DNA of 64,000 nt from Heloderma charlesbogerti (GCA_026122225.1 JANEZZ010001664.1:248001-312000), one strand, 5' to 3'; shown: positions 9,850-22,167, numbered from the stretch's first letter. Notes: a model not told the origin generated them from the sequence alone. Program-made: numbers and translations.

Positions 9850-11800
9850 ATAGAGATGGACAAATCTGTCTGGTTTTTTTTTTTTCTTTCTCAAACATTC
9901 ACATTTTTTTTAAATCTCAACTTCTTTCCAACCTGTTTATGACAAAAATTGAGATTTTTTTTTAAAAAAAATCTTATAAAAAACTAATTGAACAAAATTC
10001 TCATCTGTTTGCATTGGCCAAATTAAAAACATGCAACTGTCACCTGGCTGCCATATAGCTGTTACAGATGAGGAGGAGCCAGTTAGAAAAAGAGGTGGCA
10101 ACCCTAATTCAGTACCACCAATGTGAATGAATACACAGGGTTTCAAACCCAGACTTTTAAGAAGTAAGCTCTCAAAGCCTTCTTTTTGGATGGACCAATC
10201 TAATCTATCAGTTTCACTTTCTCCTACGTATTTTATTTTCCCTATCTCAAGTAGGGATGTCAGAGAATTCCACCACAGATCTTGGTGAGGCCGAATGCCA
10301 GTGCATTCGGCCACCAGAACTCCGTGGTGGAACGGCCTGCCACCCCCCCGCCCCCCCGCGGATCCCCCCTGGGACGAGACTTACCTGGGGCAGATCTTCC
10401 GGGCGGCAGCGGCTGCAGCGGCGGCGGCGGCTGGTCTTCTGAGCAGCTGCCGCCACAGCCATTTGCAGTCTTGTAAAAAAACAACAACGATGTGATAGGC
10501 TACGTAATGATTTACGTAGCCTATCATGGCTGGGTTAAAAAAACAAACAAAAAAACGACGTGATAGGCTACGTAAAGATTTACATAGGCTATCATGGCTG
10601 GGTTTAAAAACAAACAAACCGCATACGCAAATGGCGGCGGCTATGGCCGCCGCCATTGCGTTCCTTATTTTTGGCTGTCTTAGTCTACGTAAATATTTAC
10701 GTAGATTATGACGGCGAAAATAAAGGGGAACGCAAATAGCGTAGTGGGCGCTATTTGCGTCCCTTTTTGATTTGCCGTTTTAGCCCACGTAAATATTTAC
10801 ATAGGCTAAAACAGCGAATCAAAAAGGGACGCAAATAGCGCCCGCTACGCTATTTGCGTTCCCCTTTATTTTCGCCGTCATAGTCTACGTAAATATTTAC
10901 GTAGCTAAAATGGCCAAAAATAAGGAACGCAAATGGCGGCGGCCGTAGCCGCCACCATTTGCATACATGTTTTTTTTTTCCCCAGAACCCTCCGCGGCCG
11001 GAAATCCGGCGGCGGACAGCTCTGGCCTGGCTGGGCCTGGCCAGCTGCTCCGTGGAGCTGCCACAGAGCACAGCCGGCCGTGGAGGATTCCGGGGGGGAG
11101 GAACGGATCACCTCCCCCCGTCGAGGATTCTGAGGGAAGGGACGGAACACCTCCCCCCCCCCACCATCAACATAATCCGCGGAAAGGTAAGTGACTTTCA
11201 TACATCCCTAAAGTTCTTTCTGCCCTATTTATGAAGAAATTTGTGAATTTTTAGAAGTCCTCATCAAACAAAACAAAACAAACAAAAACCTCACCCATCT
11301 CTAGTATCTATTTGGGGGTATATACCAGACGCTTCCATCTAGGGAAGGGGGATAAATTTGTTCAGTTTGTATTTTAATGTGAACATAGCTAATTTTGCAC
11401 TTTTGCATTTTTTAATTTACGAAATTTTGCAATTTTGCAAACTGAAACCCAGCTATCCTTCAAAATTTGCACTTCTCTGAACTTTACAGTGGAGTTCACC
11501 TTAAAAAAAAAAATCATATATTAGGGGAATGTGCACACAAAAATAATGTAAAAAAATGCAGTAAAACAGGAAAAATTTTACTGTTTGCAAAAAATGTGTA
11601 CATTAGACAAAATAGCATGCAAAACCGCATGTATTAGGAGAAATGTGTACACAAAAGCAGACACAGTTTAATGAAAACTTCTTCAAAGGAAAAAAAAAAC
11701 CCCTCAACATTTAGGATGAAGCCGATTTAAGTTTTTTTTTTAAAAAAATGAGAAACTGCAAGAAACTGAAATTGACAGATCCATCCATCCCCTGTCTTTT
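9850..11800. mobile_element. Decayed A/T-rich hAT-like repeat hosting copy D
   Basis: The flanks of copy D (9850-10251 and 11211-11800) match the repeat at 34.8-35.27 kb, e.g. CTCAAGTTCTTTCTGCCC versus CTCAGGTTCTTTCTGTCCC. They have loosely inverted ends, ATAGAGATGGACAAATCTGT and ACAGATCCATCCATC. No coding capacity. Confidence 0.5.
10252..11210 (-). mobile_element. Palindromic hAT-like element, copy D
   Basis: R end TAGGGATGTCAGAGAATTCC at left and L end ACTTTCATACATCCCTA at right. Interior 10620-10970 is one large nested palindrome centred near 10797. Smaller ones are at 10491-10528 and 10559-10598. Donors face outward at 10379-10388 (reverse) and 11185-11192. On the minus strand ATG 10462 opens MAVAAAAQKTSRRRR and runs about 76 bases to the left donor. 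The flanks share only AAG rather than an 8-bp duplication, judged against the related host repeat at 34.85 kb. Confidence 0.88.
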
Positions 11801-12604
11801 ATACATCTATATGTCACTTCAGTAAGAGATCATCCAGATGTTTGGAGTGTGTTGTTGCCAGATAGCACTAGCTCACCTTGACTTTGCCCCCAACATCCAT
11901 CTTGTCTGTAATTGCTAGCTGGGAAGAGAGGGCTATCAAGGTGTGTTTGCAGGAGCAGCCTACCCATCCCCACCCCTGACATGGAAAATAACAGTTTAAA
12001 GCAGAGTTTGAGAACATGGAGTAATAGGTGCCGCTTCATGGCATGTTGCCATCCTATAATAGCTGTCACGTAGGGTAATTTAAATGGATCTCTGCAAGAG
12101 GGTCATAATGTTCAGATTTGCTTTTGGGGGTGAAATAAAGCAGAGAAGAGGACATCAACTTGAAACCAGGATAGATTGATTAGTGATGGAGCAAAAAAAA
12201 GTATCAATGATGATGGTAATGAGTAACTATGGTAACAGTTATTTGAGAGGTCTTTTTCCCCCTAAAAAAATAAATGTCATGTATGGTGGTCCCACACTAT
12301 ACTATAGTTTGCAATATAGTTTAAAGTTTGAGTCCACAGCCCTCTTGGAAATAAGACTCCTGTTTCTCCTGACTAAGATTAATAGATGTTGTCTTTAATT
12401 TAAGCTTAATAGATGTAGAGTTTAATTCTATAAACCTTGCCTGCATTTAGCCATAGAGTATTATTTTTCCTTCCCAAATCCCCCCCCCCCGCCTTTGCCA
12501 TATTAGCAGAGGTCTTTGGGTGGAGCGGACTGTAACAAACCGAGAGCATTCTGTGCCTGGATGAAGGAATGTATCTGCCATAGATATTCCATGGTTAGTA
12601 GTAC
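11801..12604. other. No gene seen
   Basis: Anonymous sequence with a C homopolymer at 12481-12491. I recognise no repeat or coding signal. Confidence 0.4.
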
Positions 12605-12989
12605 TAGGAATGTACAAGACATTCAGTTCAGTTCATTAATTTAGCATCATAACATTCCCTGTTTGTAAATGTCAAAGTGAGTGTATTTTGGGGGACAAAG
12701 CTTCCGTATTCCTGAGCTTTTGATCATATTTGCAAAATGCATTTGTCGGGAAAAAAATGTGCACTTTAAAAATGTGCATTTGGGTGGGGGGGAAGCATTT
12801 TCATGCTTTAGTCAATGGAGGAAAAGTACACATTTGGGTGTGCACTTTAAAAAATGAGCATGTAATGGCACACTTTTCCTAGCACCAACAAAAAAAAATG
12901 CTCTCATTTGGGAACAAGGCAGACCAAGATTCAAGGTAGAGCTAATAGATCCATGATGAGCTTGAGCCTTGCTGATCCTCACATCCCTA
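12605..12989. mobile_element. hAT-like non-autonomous element
   Basis: Ends TAGGAATGTACAAGAC and CTCACATCCCTA, flanks AGTAGTAC / CTTAGTAC (6 of 8 identical). A/T-rich interior with repeated AAATGTGCATTT words. No coding capacity. Confidence 0.6.
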
Positions 12990-13084
12990 CTTAGTACAAC
13001 TGGGGCACAAACGATTGCCAGCAGAGAGCTCAGCAAGCACAAACTAAAGCCAATAGTCCTTGCCCACTGTTTCTCGCCAGCGGC

Positions 13085-13265
13085 TAATATTCAGTGGTGT
13101 AATGCCTCTGAGAATGGAGGTTCCATACAGCCATCATGACGATTACCTATTGATAGATCTGTCCTCCCTCCATGAATTTGCCAAAGCTGCTTTTAAAGCC
13201 ATCTAAGCTAATGGCTGCCATCACATCTTGTGGTGCTGTGTTCCTCTGATGGCGCATTTCACCAC
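13085..13265 (-). mobile_element. CR1/L3 3'-UTR fragment
   Basis: Resembles 43180-43260 of the CR1/L3 copy, e.g. CCTCCATGAATTTGCCAAAG and GCTGCTTTTAAAGCCATCTA on the plus strand. Short and diverged. Confidence 0.55.
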
Positions 13266-13490
13266 TCACATTTTTAAAAAATGTATATTGGGGGGAAAAA
13301 AATGCCAGAAATTGCCACAAGCTAAAGATGCATGTTTTTTGTAACATCGGGAATGTTGAGTGTAAGCATCAGCCACTTCAAGTCTAATGAGACCCTGGAG
13401 TCTCTGAAAATGTAGCTTTCATATATCTGACCCAACATTACAAAGTTATGTGTCTCACTTTTGTTATTTGCTTGCTGTCAGAGGGATGTT

Positions 13491-13886
13491 GGAGAAATCT
13501 GCAATGGAACCAAAGGAGTTCAGACTTTCATGAATCTGACACATGGCTTTCACAGCAGACTGGCTTCTCCCCTGTTGGGTGGATTCCACAGACTTGTGGA
13601 CCAATTTTCTAACTTCCCTGAATTTTGCTCAAATTTTGTCGTGGAAAAATACACAAAATAAAAGAAGCAAAAAATGTGCATTTCCCTCATAGGCTAAAGA
13701 ATGAAAATGCACACTTTGGGGAATTTGCTCATTTTCATGCATGAGAATTTGTGCAAGTGGGAATTTGTGCAAATTTGGAAGTGCAAAAAAATCCAATTCT
13801 GGTGATGGAAGGATGATGGAACAAAAGGCGCCTGACAATCCATGAAACACAGACAGAATGGATTTTATACAGTCTGTAGATCCCTA
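13491..13886 (-). mobile_element. hAT-like element, second family (partial ends)
   Basis: The right end reads GGCGCCTGACAATCCATGAA...CTGTAGATCCCTA, the same terminal block as the elements at 28067-28447 and 39834-40210. The left end is GAGGGATGTTGGAGAAATCT. Flanking 8-mers do not match. A/T-rich interior. Confidence 0.6.
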
Positions 13887-14770
13887 CTCTACAGGTGCCT
13901 TTAAACAAACAGTAGAGAAATTGAATGTGTGAAATGGCCCTCACTGCTATACAAATGTATTGCATGACCTAAATACAAAGATTAGTTACATATCCCCCAG
14001 ATAGTTAAATAGGATGGTAGCCTATATAAAGAGGTTTCAATTTATCTGAAAAACTGGTTGTTCAAATCTTATGCATGTTCACCTGAATAGTATTCATGAA
14101 AATGAGATTGCACTGTATGTGCAAAACATACCATAAAATGTTATCTTTATAAATGTTTGAGAAACAGTGATTAAAATGAAGGAATTTGTCAAAACTAAAT
14201 GTATGATGGATCTGCAACGCAGCTGACTCCAGATCCACTTTCCTGCTGGAATGGATATTCAGGTCACCACTTCACCCCTACCCCCTTCTGCTTTCAGTTC
14301 AGCAAACGCCATGAAAATTTCTCAGTGCTAAAAGAAATTCTACACGAACATGACTCATTTCCTCTGAAAGAAAGATAAAACAGTTGGTCCTGTAAGATTA
14401 TGGGCAAAGAAAGCAGATGGTTCAGTCATCTTCTCCTTCACCTTTTCCTTCTTATTAACATTAGCAATGACCTTGAACCACCAATTCTGCCTTTGTTATT
14501 TCCCAAACTTTGAAGGTTCTCGATTCTGGAGTTTTGATCCAGGGCACCAAAAAATAGCCCCATGTCATATCTGGTTCTGATTTGCTCCCCAAACATCTTC
14601 TATCACTGAAATTTAGAGTTTTCATTGAATCTTATCTTTAATATCAATTATGGAGGCAATTAAATTGAGAACTTCAGTAGAAACCACAACAGTATTCATC
14701 AACTCAATGAAAGTATATATGTTTTGAACATCTAACAGAAATGTCATCACTCTAAGAAGCCACTTTATGG
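13887..14770. other. No gene seen
   Basis: Anonymous A/T-rich DNA, no repeat recognised. Confidence 0.4.
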
Positions 14771-15287
14771 TAGGGCTGTGCAATTCTTTGGCCCCAAGTC
14801 CAAACTCTGAGCCAAAGTGGGGGGACTACAAAGTAGCACAAAGCAAGTCAGGTCACTCCAAAGAGCTTCAGCACACTTTGGAGCAATCTGGAAGCCCAGC
14901 CGCACTGTCACCACCACCCAGCTCCCAGCTCCTTACCTGGGACCTTAGGATGCACACTGTCAGCTGTCTTTTTGTTTATTAATGTAGCATATTTGACGGC
15001 TTGATGACTGCCATTTGTACAGGATCTGTTTCCGGAATTCAAATACAGGGTATCACCATTTAAAAAATAGTGAATCCTTGGAACAAGAAGATGGCTGCCA
15101 GCGCAGGTCCTGAGGGCCCAGGTAAGGAGCTGGCAGTGGCGGTGGTAGTAGCGGTGGTGGCAGCAACTCCTTGGCATAAGACAGCTGCCGGCGCATGTCC
15201 TGAGGGCCCAGGTAAAGCACGGCATGTTGGGGATGGTGGTGGGGAGGAATCAGCCCGAAGTGGATCGGGCCTGCAGAAGCCCTGAAG
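14771..15287. mobile_element. Probable hAT-like element
   Basis: Starts TAGGGCTGTGCAATTC. The flanks CTTTATGG (14763-14770) and CTTTACAG (15288-15295) agree at 6 of 8 positions. The right terminus is degraded (GCAGAAGCCCTGAAG). Two CCCAGGTAA sequences (about 15118 and 15209) and one reversed (14932) resemble the donor-like sites of the main family. Confidence 0.45.
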
Positions 15288-15639
15288 CTTTACAGCAGGT
15301 CAGACTATTTTTTTCATCTCACTTACTGTTGTCTGGTCTGGTTGACAGCAGCTTATCAGGTCTTTCACACTTTATTCTTTTAACTGGAGATGCCCAGCAC
15401 TGAATCTGGGAGTGTCACCATGCAAGGTTCTACCACTGTTTTGTGTCTTCTCTCCATTCTTAGTAAGCTCCATTTGGCTAACTGATTTGTGTCCAAAAGA
15501 ATCAGAAACCTGCAGCTGAATATAAAGGGCATGAAATAGGCAGTGTTAAATCTCACTGATTTCAAAGGGATCAAGATAACCAGATGTTTCTTGCTCAGGG
15601 GGCAGAAATATACACCCATACATTCAGATTGTCTATGCT
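15288..15639. other. No gene seen
   Basis: Anonymous sequence, no supported feature. Confidence 0.4.
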
Positions 15640-15772
15640 AATGATGAGCAGAAAATAGATCTCCAGATGTTTTAGACCAACTCCCAGCATTTCTGACCAT
15701 TGGTCATGCTGGTAGGGGCTTTTGGGAGTTAAAGTCCAAAACATCTGGAGATCTACCTTCTGCCCACCACTG
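15640..15772. repeat. Foldback MITE-like repeat
   Basis: A hairpin with arms CAGAAAATAGATCTCCAGAT...AACTCCCAGCAT and its inverse ATGCTGGTAGGGGCTTTTGG...ATCTGGAGATCTACCTTCTG. Confidence 0.65.
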
Positions 15773-16694
15773 GTGTATGCTATATGTAGGCTCTGCCCCA
15801 GGTGCCCCCACTTACACAAATAAGGGGACTACGAGGAGAAAGAGCATTTCATTGGTGGCAAAATGATAGAATGCCTTCCCCAGACATATGTCAGACACCT
15901 ATAGTACTTAGATTTATGCTTTACTTTTAGATTTACTCACCCAGGCCTTTGGAGGCCTCTGAATTTTTTGTCAGGAATTATTAGTTTCTCTGTGTTGCTG
16001 CTCTATTCATTTTTAGGTGTATGTATGACTTTCATTATTTCAGTTTTGTCTTGTAATTGTTTATATGCTATTTGATTTTTTGTTTTGTTTTTAATGTGGT
16101 CATGATATAATTGCAGGGGGGCAGGGTTTAAAATGGTAGGAAGGTGGGGCACAAATAAAAAAAATACATAATAATTATATATGATGGTGCAGAGAGAGTC
16201 AGACCTCTGTTTTCAAGATCAGCAATGACTGTGTCTGGTGGGAGAAACTGATCTCAACTTCTCAAGCACAAAAGCAGGGATCAGGAGGAGATATTGAAAC
16301 TTTCCTCCAGTTGCCATATTCCTCAGGCTTTTTGTTTCTTGCCGGCAAAGGACAAGTGAGGCACACTTGGCTGGTGCTTGCAGGAGCTCCTGTAAATGCA
16401 GCTGAGTGTGTAGCCAGATTCACTCATACTTAGCCTCCCCCATGCAGAGGAGGTGAAGGATGAGAGATACCAGCCCTCTGGCCAAAGCACTGCCTGGAAG
16501 AGCTCCAGTCAGCACTTCAGCTGGAGAGCTGATGACATCAGAAGGTAATGCCCCAGCACTGATGTCACCAGTGAGGCTCCACCCCATGCGGGTTTATGGG
16601 GAGGGGGGTATTCAGCCTCCAGAGGATATATAGTTCCCCACTGTTTGTCTGTATGTTTTAGCCATGGGCTAAATTTGAGTCAGTGGAGTGATGT
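15773..16694. other. No gene seen
   Basis: Anonymous sequence without a supported feature. Confidence 0.4.
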
Positions 16695-16791
16695 GGTAGC
16701 TAAAATGGCTAGCTTTGTGCTACATCAACAGAAGTATATTGTTCATATCATATAACATAATCAAACCCATCTATTTTGCTTTGGTCAGACC

Positions 16792-17430
16792 TAGGGATGT
16801 ATGAATCCCTTACCTGGCTCCAAGCCGGGGCATCCGTGGGGGGGGGAGGCGCTCTGTCCCTCCCCCCAGAATCCTTCCTGGCCGGCTCCATGGAGCCGCT
16901 GGCCAGGGCCGGCCGCAGCTGGAGTTCCAACCACGGCCGGGCTGCTGCGGCCGCAAATGGCGGCCGTTGTAGCGGCCACCATTCACGTCCTTGCAAGCAG
17001 CCATGATAGGCTACGTAAGTATTTACATAGCCTATCATGGTAAAGGCAGCCACGCAAATGGCGGCCATGATAGGCTACGTAAATACTTATGTAGCCTATC
17101 ACGGCAAAGAGCAGGGGTGCAAATGCAGTAGCGGCTGCCATTTGCGTCCCTGGTCTTTGCCGTGATAGGCTACATAAATACTTACATAGCCTATCATGGC
17201 TGCAAGAATGCAAATGGCAGCCGCAGTAGCCCGGCTGCGGCCGGCCGGAAGACCAGCTGGAGCTGCTGCCAGAGCCACCGCCACTACATCCGCCCCAGGT
17301 AAGTTCCATCCTGGGGGTATTCCGCGGGGTGGCAGGGGGTGGGAGGCCATTTCACCACAGATTCCAGGGGGGCAGATTCTAAAGAATCTGGCCTCACTGG
17401 AATCTGTGGCAGAATTCTCTGACATCCCTA
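16792..17430 (+). mobile_element. Palindromic hAT-like element, copy E
   Basis: L end TAGGGATGTATGAATCCC, R end GAATTCTCTGACATCCCTA, perfect 8-bp duplication GTCAGACC (16784-16791, 17431-17438). Palindromes at about 17001-17041, 17066-17104 and 17158-17200. Donors outward at 16808-16817 (reverse, AGGTAAGG) and 17296-17305. ATG 17214 opens MAAAVARLRPAGRPAG, open through the right donor. Subterminal hairpin AGATTCTAAAGAATCT at 17374-17389. Confidence 0.93.
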
Positions 17431-17870
17431 GTCAGACCTCACCTGGAGTAGAGCATCCAGTTCTGGGCAGCATAGATTAAGAAGGCTATTTGCAAACTGG
17501 AAAGTGTCCTGAGAGGTACAACAAAGATGTTGAGGGCCTGGTGAGTCCTGTAAGGAAAGGTTAAAGAAGATGAGTATGTTTATCCTGGAGAAAAGATGAT
17601 GAAGAGGTGATAAAATAGTCATCTTCAAATATCTGAAGAGATGTCAGGTGATGGAATGTATTTGTTCTCTTTGTTCTCCAGAGGGTATTTCTCCAGAAAG
17701 TAAGAGCAGAACGAATGTGCTTAAATTACAAGGAGAGGGATTTTGACAAAACATTAGGAAGAATTTCCTCATGGTGTGAGCTGTTAGGCAGTGGAACAGA
17801 CTGCCTCCGAAGGGGTAGACCATTCTTTTGTAGAGATTTTTAGGGAGAGGCTGGATAGCTACCTCTCAGG

Positions 17871-18465
17871 TAGGGGTGTATGAACCCCACTCACCAGTCT
17901 GCCTGGGGGTCTGCGGGGGGGAGGTGATCTGTTCCTCCCCCCGGAACCCTCACCGGCCAGCTCCGCTCTGCGGCAAGTCCGCGGAGCCGCCAGCTGGGTC
18001 TGTCCACAGCTGGACTTCCACCCGCTGCCAGTCTGCGGACGCAAATGGTGTCCGGCATAGCGGATGCCATTTGCGTCCCTGCTTTTTTCGTGATAGGCTA
18101 TGTAAATCTTTGCATAGCCTATCACGGAAAAGAGCAGGGATGTAAATGGCGTAGCAGGCACCATTTGTGTCCCTGCTCTTTGCCGTGATAAGCTACTTAA
18201 ATCCTTACATAGCCTATCATGAAAAGCGCAGGGACGCAAATGGCGTCTGCTACGCTGGGTGCTATTTGTGTCCGCAGACCGGCAGGGGATGGCTGCGGAC
18301 TCAGCAGACAGACCCGGACCTGGCTGGCGGCAGGTAGAGTCCATCCAGGAGAACTTCATGGGGTGGTGGATGGGGGTTGGTTAGTTCTGCCACGAACTCC
18401 AGGGGGCTGGATTCGAAAGAATCCGGCCTCATTGGAGTCCATGGCAGAAGTCTCCACCATCCCTA
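17871..18465 (+). mobile_element. Palindromic hAT-like element, copy F
   Basis: Ends TAGGGGTGTATGAACCCC and GTCTCCACCATCCCTA. Duplication CTCTCAGG / CTCTTAGG (7 of 8). Palindromes near 18088-18128 and 18181-18222 are diverged. The donor-like sites are mutated (CTCACC at left, CAGGTAGAGT at right), so this is one of the older copies. Confidence 0.88.
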
Positions 18466-18475
18466 CTCTTAGGGC

Positions 18476-18628
18476 ATGGTCTGAAGGCACATGAGGCAGC
18501 CACCTTGCTGAAGCTAAGCAGGTCTGGGTCTGGTCAGTGCTTAGAGGGGAGACCACCATATGAAGCCACCTTGAGTTCCATGATGGAAGAAAGGTGGGAA
18601 ATAAATGTAATTAAATACACAAATAAAT
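18476..18628 (+). mobile_element. 5S-rRNA-derived SINE with an L2-like tail
   Basis: GCTGAAGCTAAGCAGGTCTG followed by GGTCTGGTCAGTGCTTAGAG and GGAGACCACC matches the internal promoter region of 5S rRNA. It is followed by CACCTTGAGTTCC...AAGGTGGGAAATAAATG, an L2/MIR-type 3' tail. It is too short and diverged to be a 5S gene. Confidence 0.72.
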
Positions 18629-18715
18629 GCTATAGTAGTGTATTTCTTTCATTGGCAGGGGTTGGGCTCAATGACCTTTTAGGTCATTTCCCACCGTATG
18701 ATTCTATTAGTTCAC

Positions 18716-19606
18716 TTGATAAGTTAGGCATATGCTTACGTTGCTCCCATTGGAATCAGCATGTCTTAAAGTGTGTAATTTTGGCTTGATCATGCCATTT
18801 TTCTACTATTTCCTACATTCCTAGTATAGAAAATACTGATATTGTACCAGTAAAAACCTGGTTACTGATTTCATTCCTATTATTAATTACACCAGTTAAC
18901 TCATCAGCACTTCCCAAAGAAATATTACCGAATGTAAGTGAACTTTGTCAAACCCAAATGGCTGCCAAGTAGTGGAAGATGAGGTCATCATTCATCCCAT
19001 TATAATCTGCTAATAAAAATAGGGCATATTATGCCATCAATCCTGCAGGGTTGGTGTGGGTTTTTTTTTAAGTCAGTGAGAGTTCTATTTAAAAACAGAT
19101 GACACAATATGCCCACAGGCTAGAGACCAATCAAATTACTACATTATCCCAGCCTAGGGAAGCATATGAAAGAAAAATGTGTGCTGAATTATAAGAGGAG
19201 AATTCTGGAATGGCGAAGTCTATTAGGTTTTGGAAGAATCTCCCATGGGAAATGGGACAGTCTAACCATTTGAGATATTTTGCAGCAAGATTCAACAATG
19301 TGACACAGTGGTATAGTTAAGAGGAGGAAAAAAGCCCTCTATTGGGTCAAGCAGCAAAGCAACTATAAAATGCTGTTTTTGTCTATAACATACATATTAT
19401 AGCACTGAGGCTGTCATACCATTTTAAGAAGCACTTTTGGCAACCCTCCTGCAGAAGTGGAGTAAACACCGGCAACCACAGATGTGAAGGATTTAAATCT
19501 TTGTCTTGGTATATGCTAACCCTTTTGTACTGTGCATCTATGGACAGATACAGGCAGTAAAGTGAAAGTTTATTCTAGATGAATTGTATGGATAGTGGGA
19601 CACATG

Positions 19607-19637
<31 letters not shown>

Positions 19638-20240
19638 CTCTTGAAATAAAATAGATGCAATTGTCTATGGAAACAAAACACCCGCTGTTGTCGTCTCTCA
19701 CCTCCGCTGTACATAATCCCTCAAATAGTAGCCTGGTGAGCATATGCTCCTGGTTAGGGACTCATTGGTGTGATTGTGAAACGGCTGCAAGTCTCAGATT
19801 TCTGTGTGGTAAGCAAAATACCCAGCCAGGCCCCTGGGTGGTAGCAGTTGAAGCCATTCTCAGGCACGTAAACATTGGTGTGAGGAATTTTTGTGTCTAC
19901 AACTTTCTGCTGTGGGGAACTATGGTCAAGAAAGTGCCCCCCCCCCGCCTCACCTTCCTTTTTTCTTGTAGTATGCTTACATTCTGACATCGCAGAGATC
20001 TATCTGGCTGTAATGACTGTGTAGTAGGCAATGAATGGGACAAAATGATGGTACATGTTTAAAGTAAGGGAAACATGTATCTGGGTGCATCTTCTCAAAA
20101 TATGAATTTTAATATATGAATATTTAATGAATATCATGAAATATGAATTTAAAAGTAAATGTGAATTTTCTCTAAAAACAAAAATACTTATACACGTCTT
20201 GATACATTTAAACTGCCAAAATCTGTGTTGCAACATTTAG
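18716..20240. other. No gene seen
   Basis: Anonymous A/T-rich DNA apart from a CA microsatellite at 19606-19635. Confidence 0.4.
19606..19635. repeat. (CA)n microsatellite
   Basis: About 15 uninterrupted CA units. Confidence 0.97.
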
Positions 20241-20368
20241 GGTGTAATCCGATGCATGTTTAGACAGAAAAAAGCCATAGAGCTCCAAGCATTCCTCATG
20301 GCTGGCTGGAGAATGCTGGGAGCTGTAGGATTTATTTCTATCTAAACATGCATAGGATAGCACTCTTA
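20241..20368. repeat. Foldback MITE-like repeat (ATGCATGTTTAGACAG type)
   Basis: Inverted ends GGTGTAATCCGATGCATGTT and AACATGCATAGGATAGCAC around a centre with AGAATGCTGGGAGCTG. Same family as 63155-63280. Confidence 0.75.
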
Positions 20369-21319
20369 AAGAGGTGAAAAATCTGGTGGATAGCTGCATT
20401 CTTATCTGGACATTCCTCTGAGAGGTGCAGATCTGGTCATTTCATAGAGGAGTGTGCAAATATTGAAGTCTTCAAAGATCTGTAATGCAAACAAGCGCTG
20501 GGGAGAAAAAGTTATTTGACCAACTGTGAAAATGACCAAGTAATTCAAGGAGAAATGGTTTTGTAGAATGGCCCCTTCCCCAATTTTGTCTCTCCAAAGC
20601 AGTTTGCTGATTAGTTAGCACATTTTCTTGGGAGTAAGTCTGATTTAAATGAGTTTACTTCTGATTATACATGCATAGGATTGCAGTGTTAATCTCTGAT
20701 ATCACCTCTGCCCTCCCCACAAAAAAGTCATATCATGGGATGAGTCTTCAACCTTTGGGTCTGCTTTCAAATAAAGGATCCCTGGGTTTTTGGAAGACAT
20801 TTTTAGTTTTAAAAAAATCCAAATGTAAAAGCATTTTTTCCTAGTAGTTCAGGTTTTAAAATAGGGCTGTATGAAACAGCACTCGCACAGTGACTTTATA
20901 TATCTAACAGGCCTGTTTCGATCACTACCCTTTCTTTGGAGAAGCATTTTAACACTGCACCTCTTGAATACAATGAGCTGCTGGAAGATAGATCTCTCTC
21001 CCCACCCACCCCCTGGTAAAAGTGTGCATTTCTTTGTAGATATTCAACTGCTGGGTGTAACATGATTAGTGGAACTGAAGTTAAGGAGAACAGACTCCTT
21101 GGGGGAAAACTGTTCACTAGAGAACAGCTTCCAGCCTCATGGGGGCTTTTACTTTCATTTTACAATAAAGCTCTGGTTGTATTTACCCTAGCTACTGCTG
21201 CATCTTTCTGTTTAACACATAAACATGGTGGCAGTGGATGAACTGGAACTTCTCCAAAATATAGCTGTTAGATGCCTGACTCTATGGAACTTGGTCTGAT
21301 ACCTTCTGCACCTCTAAAT
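20369..21319. other. No gene seen
   Basis: Includes a half copy of the preceding foldback type (TTGGGAGTAAGTCTGATTTA ... ATGCATAGGATTGCAGTG, 20628-20690). Otherwise anonymous. Confidence 0.4.
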
Positions 21320-21909
21320 TAGGGATGTCACGGGTTCCCGACTGGGTCCAGGAATCCATCGGGTTCCCCGCCCTGCCCACACCCCCAGACCACACCTGCC
21401 AAGCTTCTGCCTCGCTTGCCCCTGCTCGCACCCTCCTGGATGTTCCCTGCACTCACCTGGACCCGTCCGCTCATTCCTGCCATTTTTCTGAGCTTGTTTT
21501 TATGGAAAAGGAGGTCTTTAAAAATGTGCATATTTAAAAATGTGCATATTTAAAAATGTGCATATTTAAATATGTGCATATTTAAATATGCACAAATTCG
21601 TGCTGGCAAAGGCTGACCTATGCAATATTAGGGATATATCTAACATTGCGTCTATCAATATCTAATACCTAATAACTAATGTTGTGGATATTATCAACCC
21701 TTCCCAGCCCAAATTTGTGCATATTTAAATATGCACATTTTTAAAGACCTCCTTTTTCTGTAAAAGCAAGCACAGGAAAGTGGCGAGCACTTGTGGATGG
21801 GATCCAGGGTGAGTGCGGGCGGCTCAGCAAGCTCGTGAGGGCTCGAGCGGTGGCAGAGCTTCAGTGAGTACCCGCTGAAACTGGATGGGGGTAGGTCTGT
21901 CCATTCCTA
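21320..21909. mobile_element. Long foldback hAT-like element
   Basis: Ends TAGGGATGTCACGGGTTC and GTCTGTCCATTCCTA with a perfect 8-bp duplication CTCTAAAT (21312-21319, 21910-21917). The interior folds back: AAAAGGAGGTCTTTAAAAAT and TGTGCATATTTAAATA pair with TATTTAAATATGCAC and AAAGACCTCCTTTTTCTG. A GTGCATATTTAAAAAT unit is tandemly repeated at 21526-21590. Donor-like CCAGGTGAGTG (reverse, about 21452) and CAGGGTGAGTG (about 21807) face outward. Confidence 0.88.
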
Positions 21910-21917
21910 CTCTAAAT

Positions 21918-22117
21918 CCCATAGATAGCAACCTATCTCAGCAGTGGAGCTGGAGCCAAGGGAAGGAAGAGTTGCATACAGGTGTGACTTCAAGAAGATG
22001 ACAACACTGGGAAAGTAAAGCTTTTGTTTTATCTTTTAGGGGAACAGGGCAGAGAAGTGTGCACCATTCTAAAACTGAGCATGGATTTTACCCTGATAGC
22101 GGTTCTGTGAGCCCTAG
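21918..22117. other. No feature seen
   Basis: Short anonymous stretch between two repeats. Confidence 0.4.
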
Positions 22118-22127
22118 ATGCCTATTA

Positions 22128-22167
<40 letters not shown>

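Larger units (their letters stand above)
16695..18715 (+). mobile_element. CR1-type LINE 3' end with three nested insertions
   Basis: The pieces 16695-16791, 17431-17870, 18466-18475 and about 18630-18715 join into a CR1-like C-terminus and 3' UTR: TTTGGTCAGACCTCACCTGG, CAGTTCTGGGCA, GTCCTGAGAGGTACAACAAA, GTGGAACAGACTGCCTC, GGGGTTGGGCTCAATGACC and TATGATTCTATT. The last resembles the CR1 3' ATTCTATG repeat. Two palindromic elements and a 5S-derived SINE interrupt it. The coding part is dead. Confidence 0.75.

Noticed and set aside
9850..11800. 8-bp duplication for copy D
   Set aside because: Left ATCTCAAG and right AAGTTCTT share only AAG, so no hAT-type duplication could be claimed.
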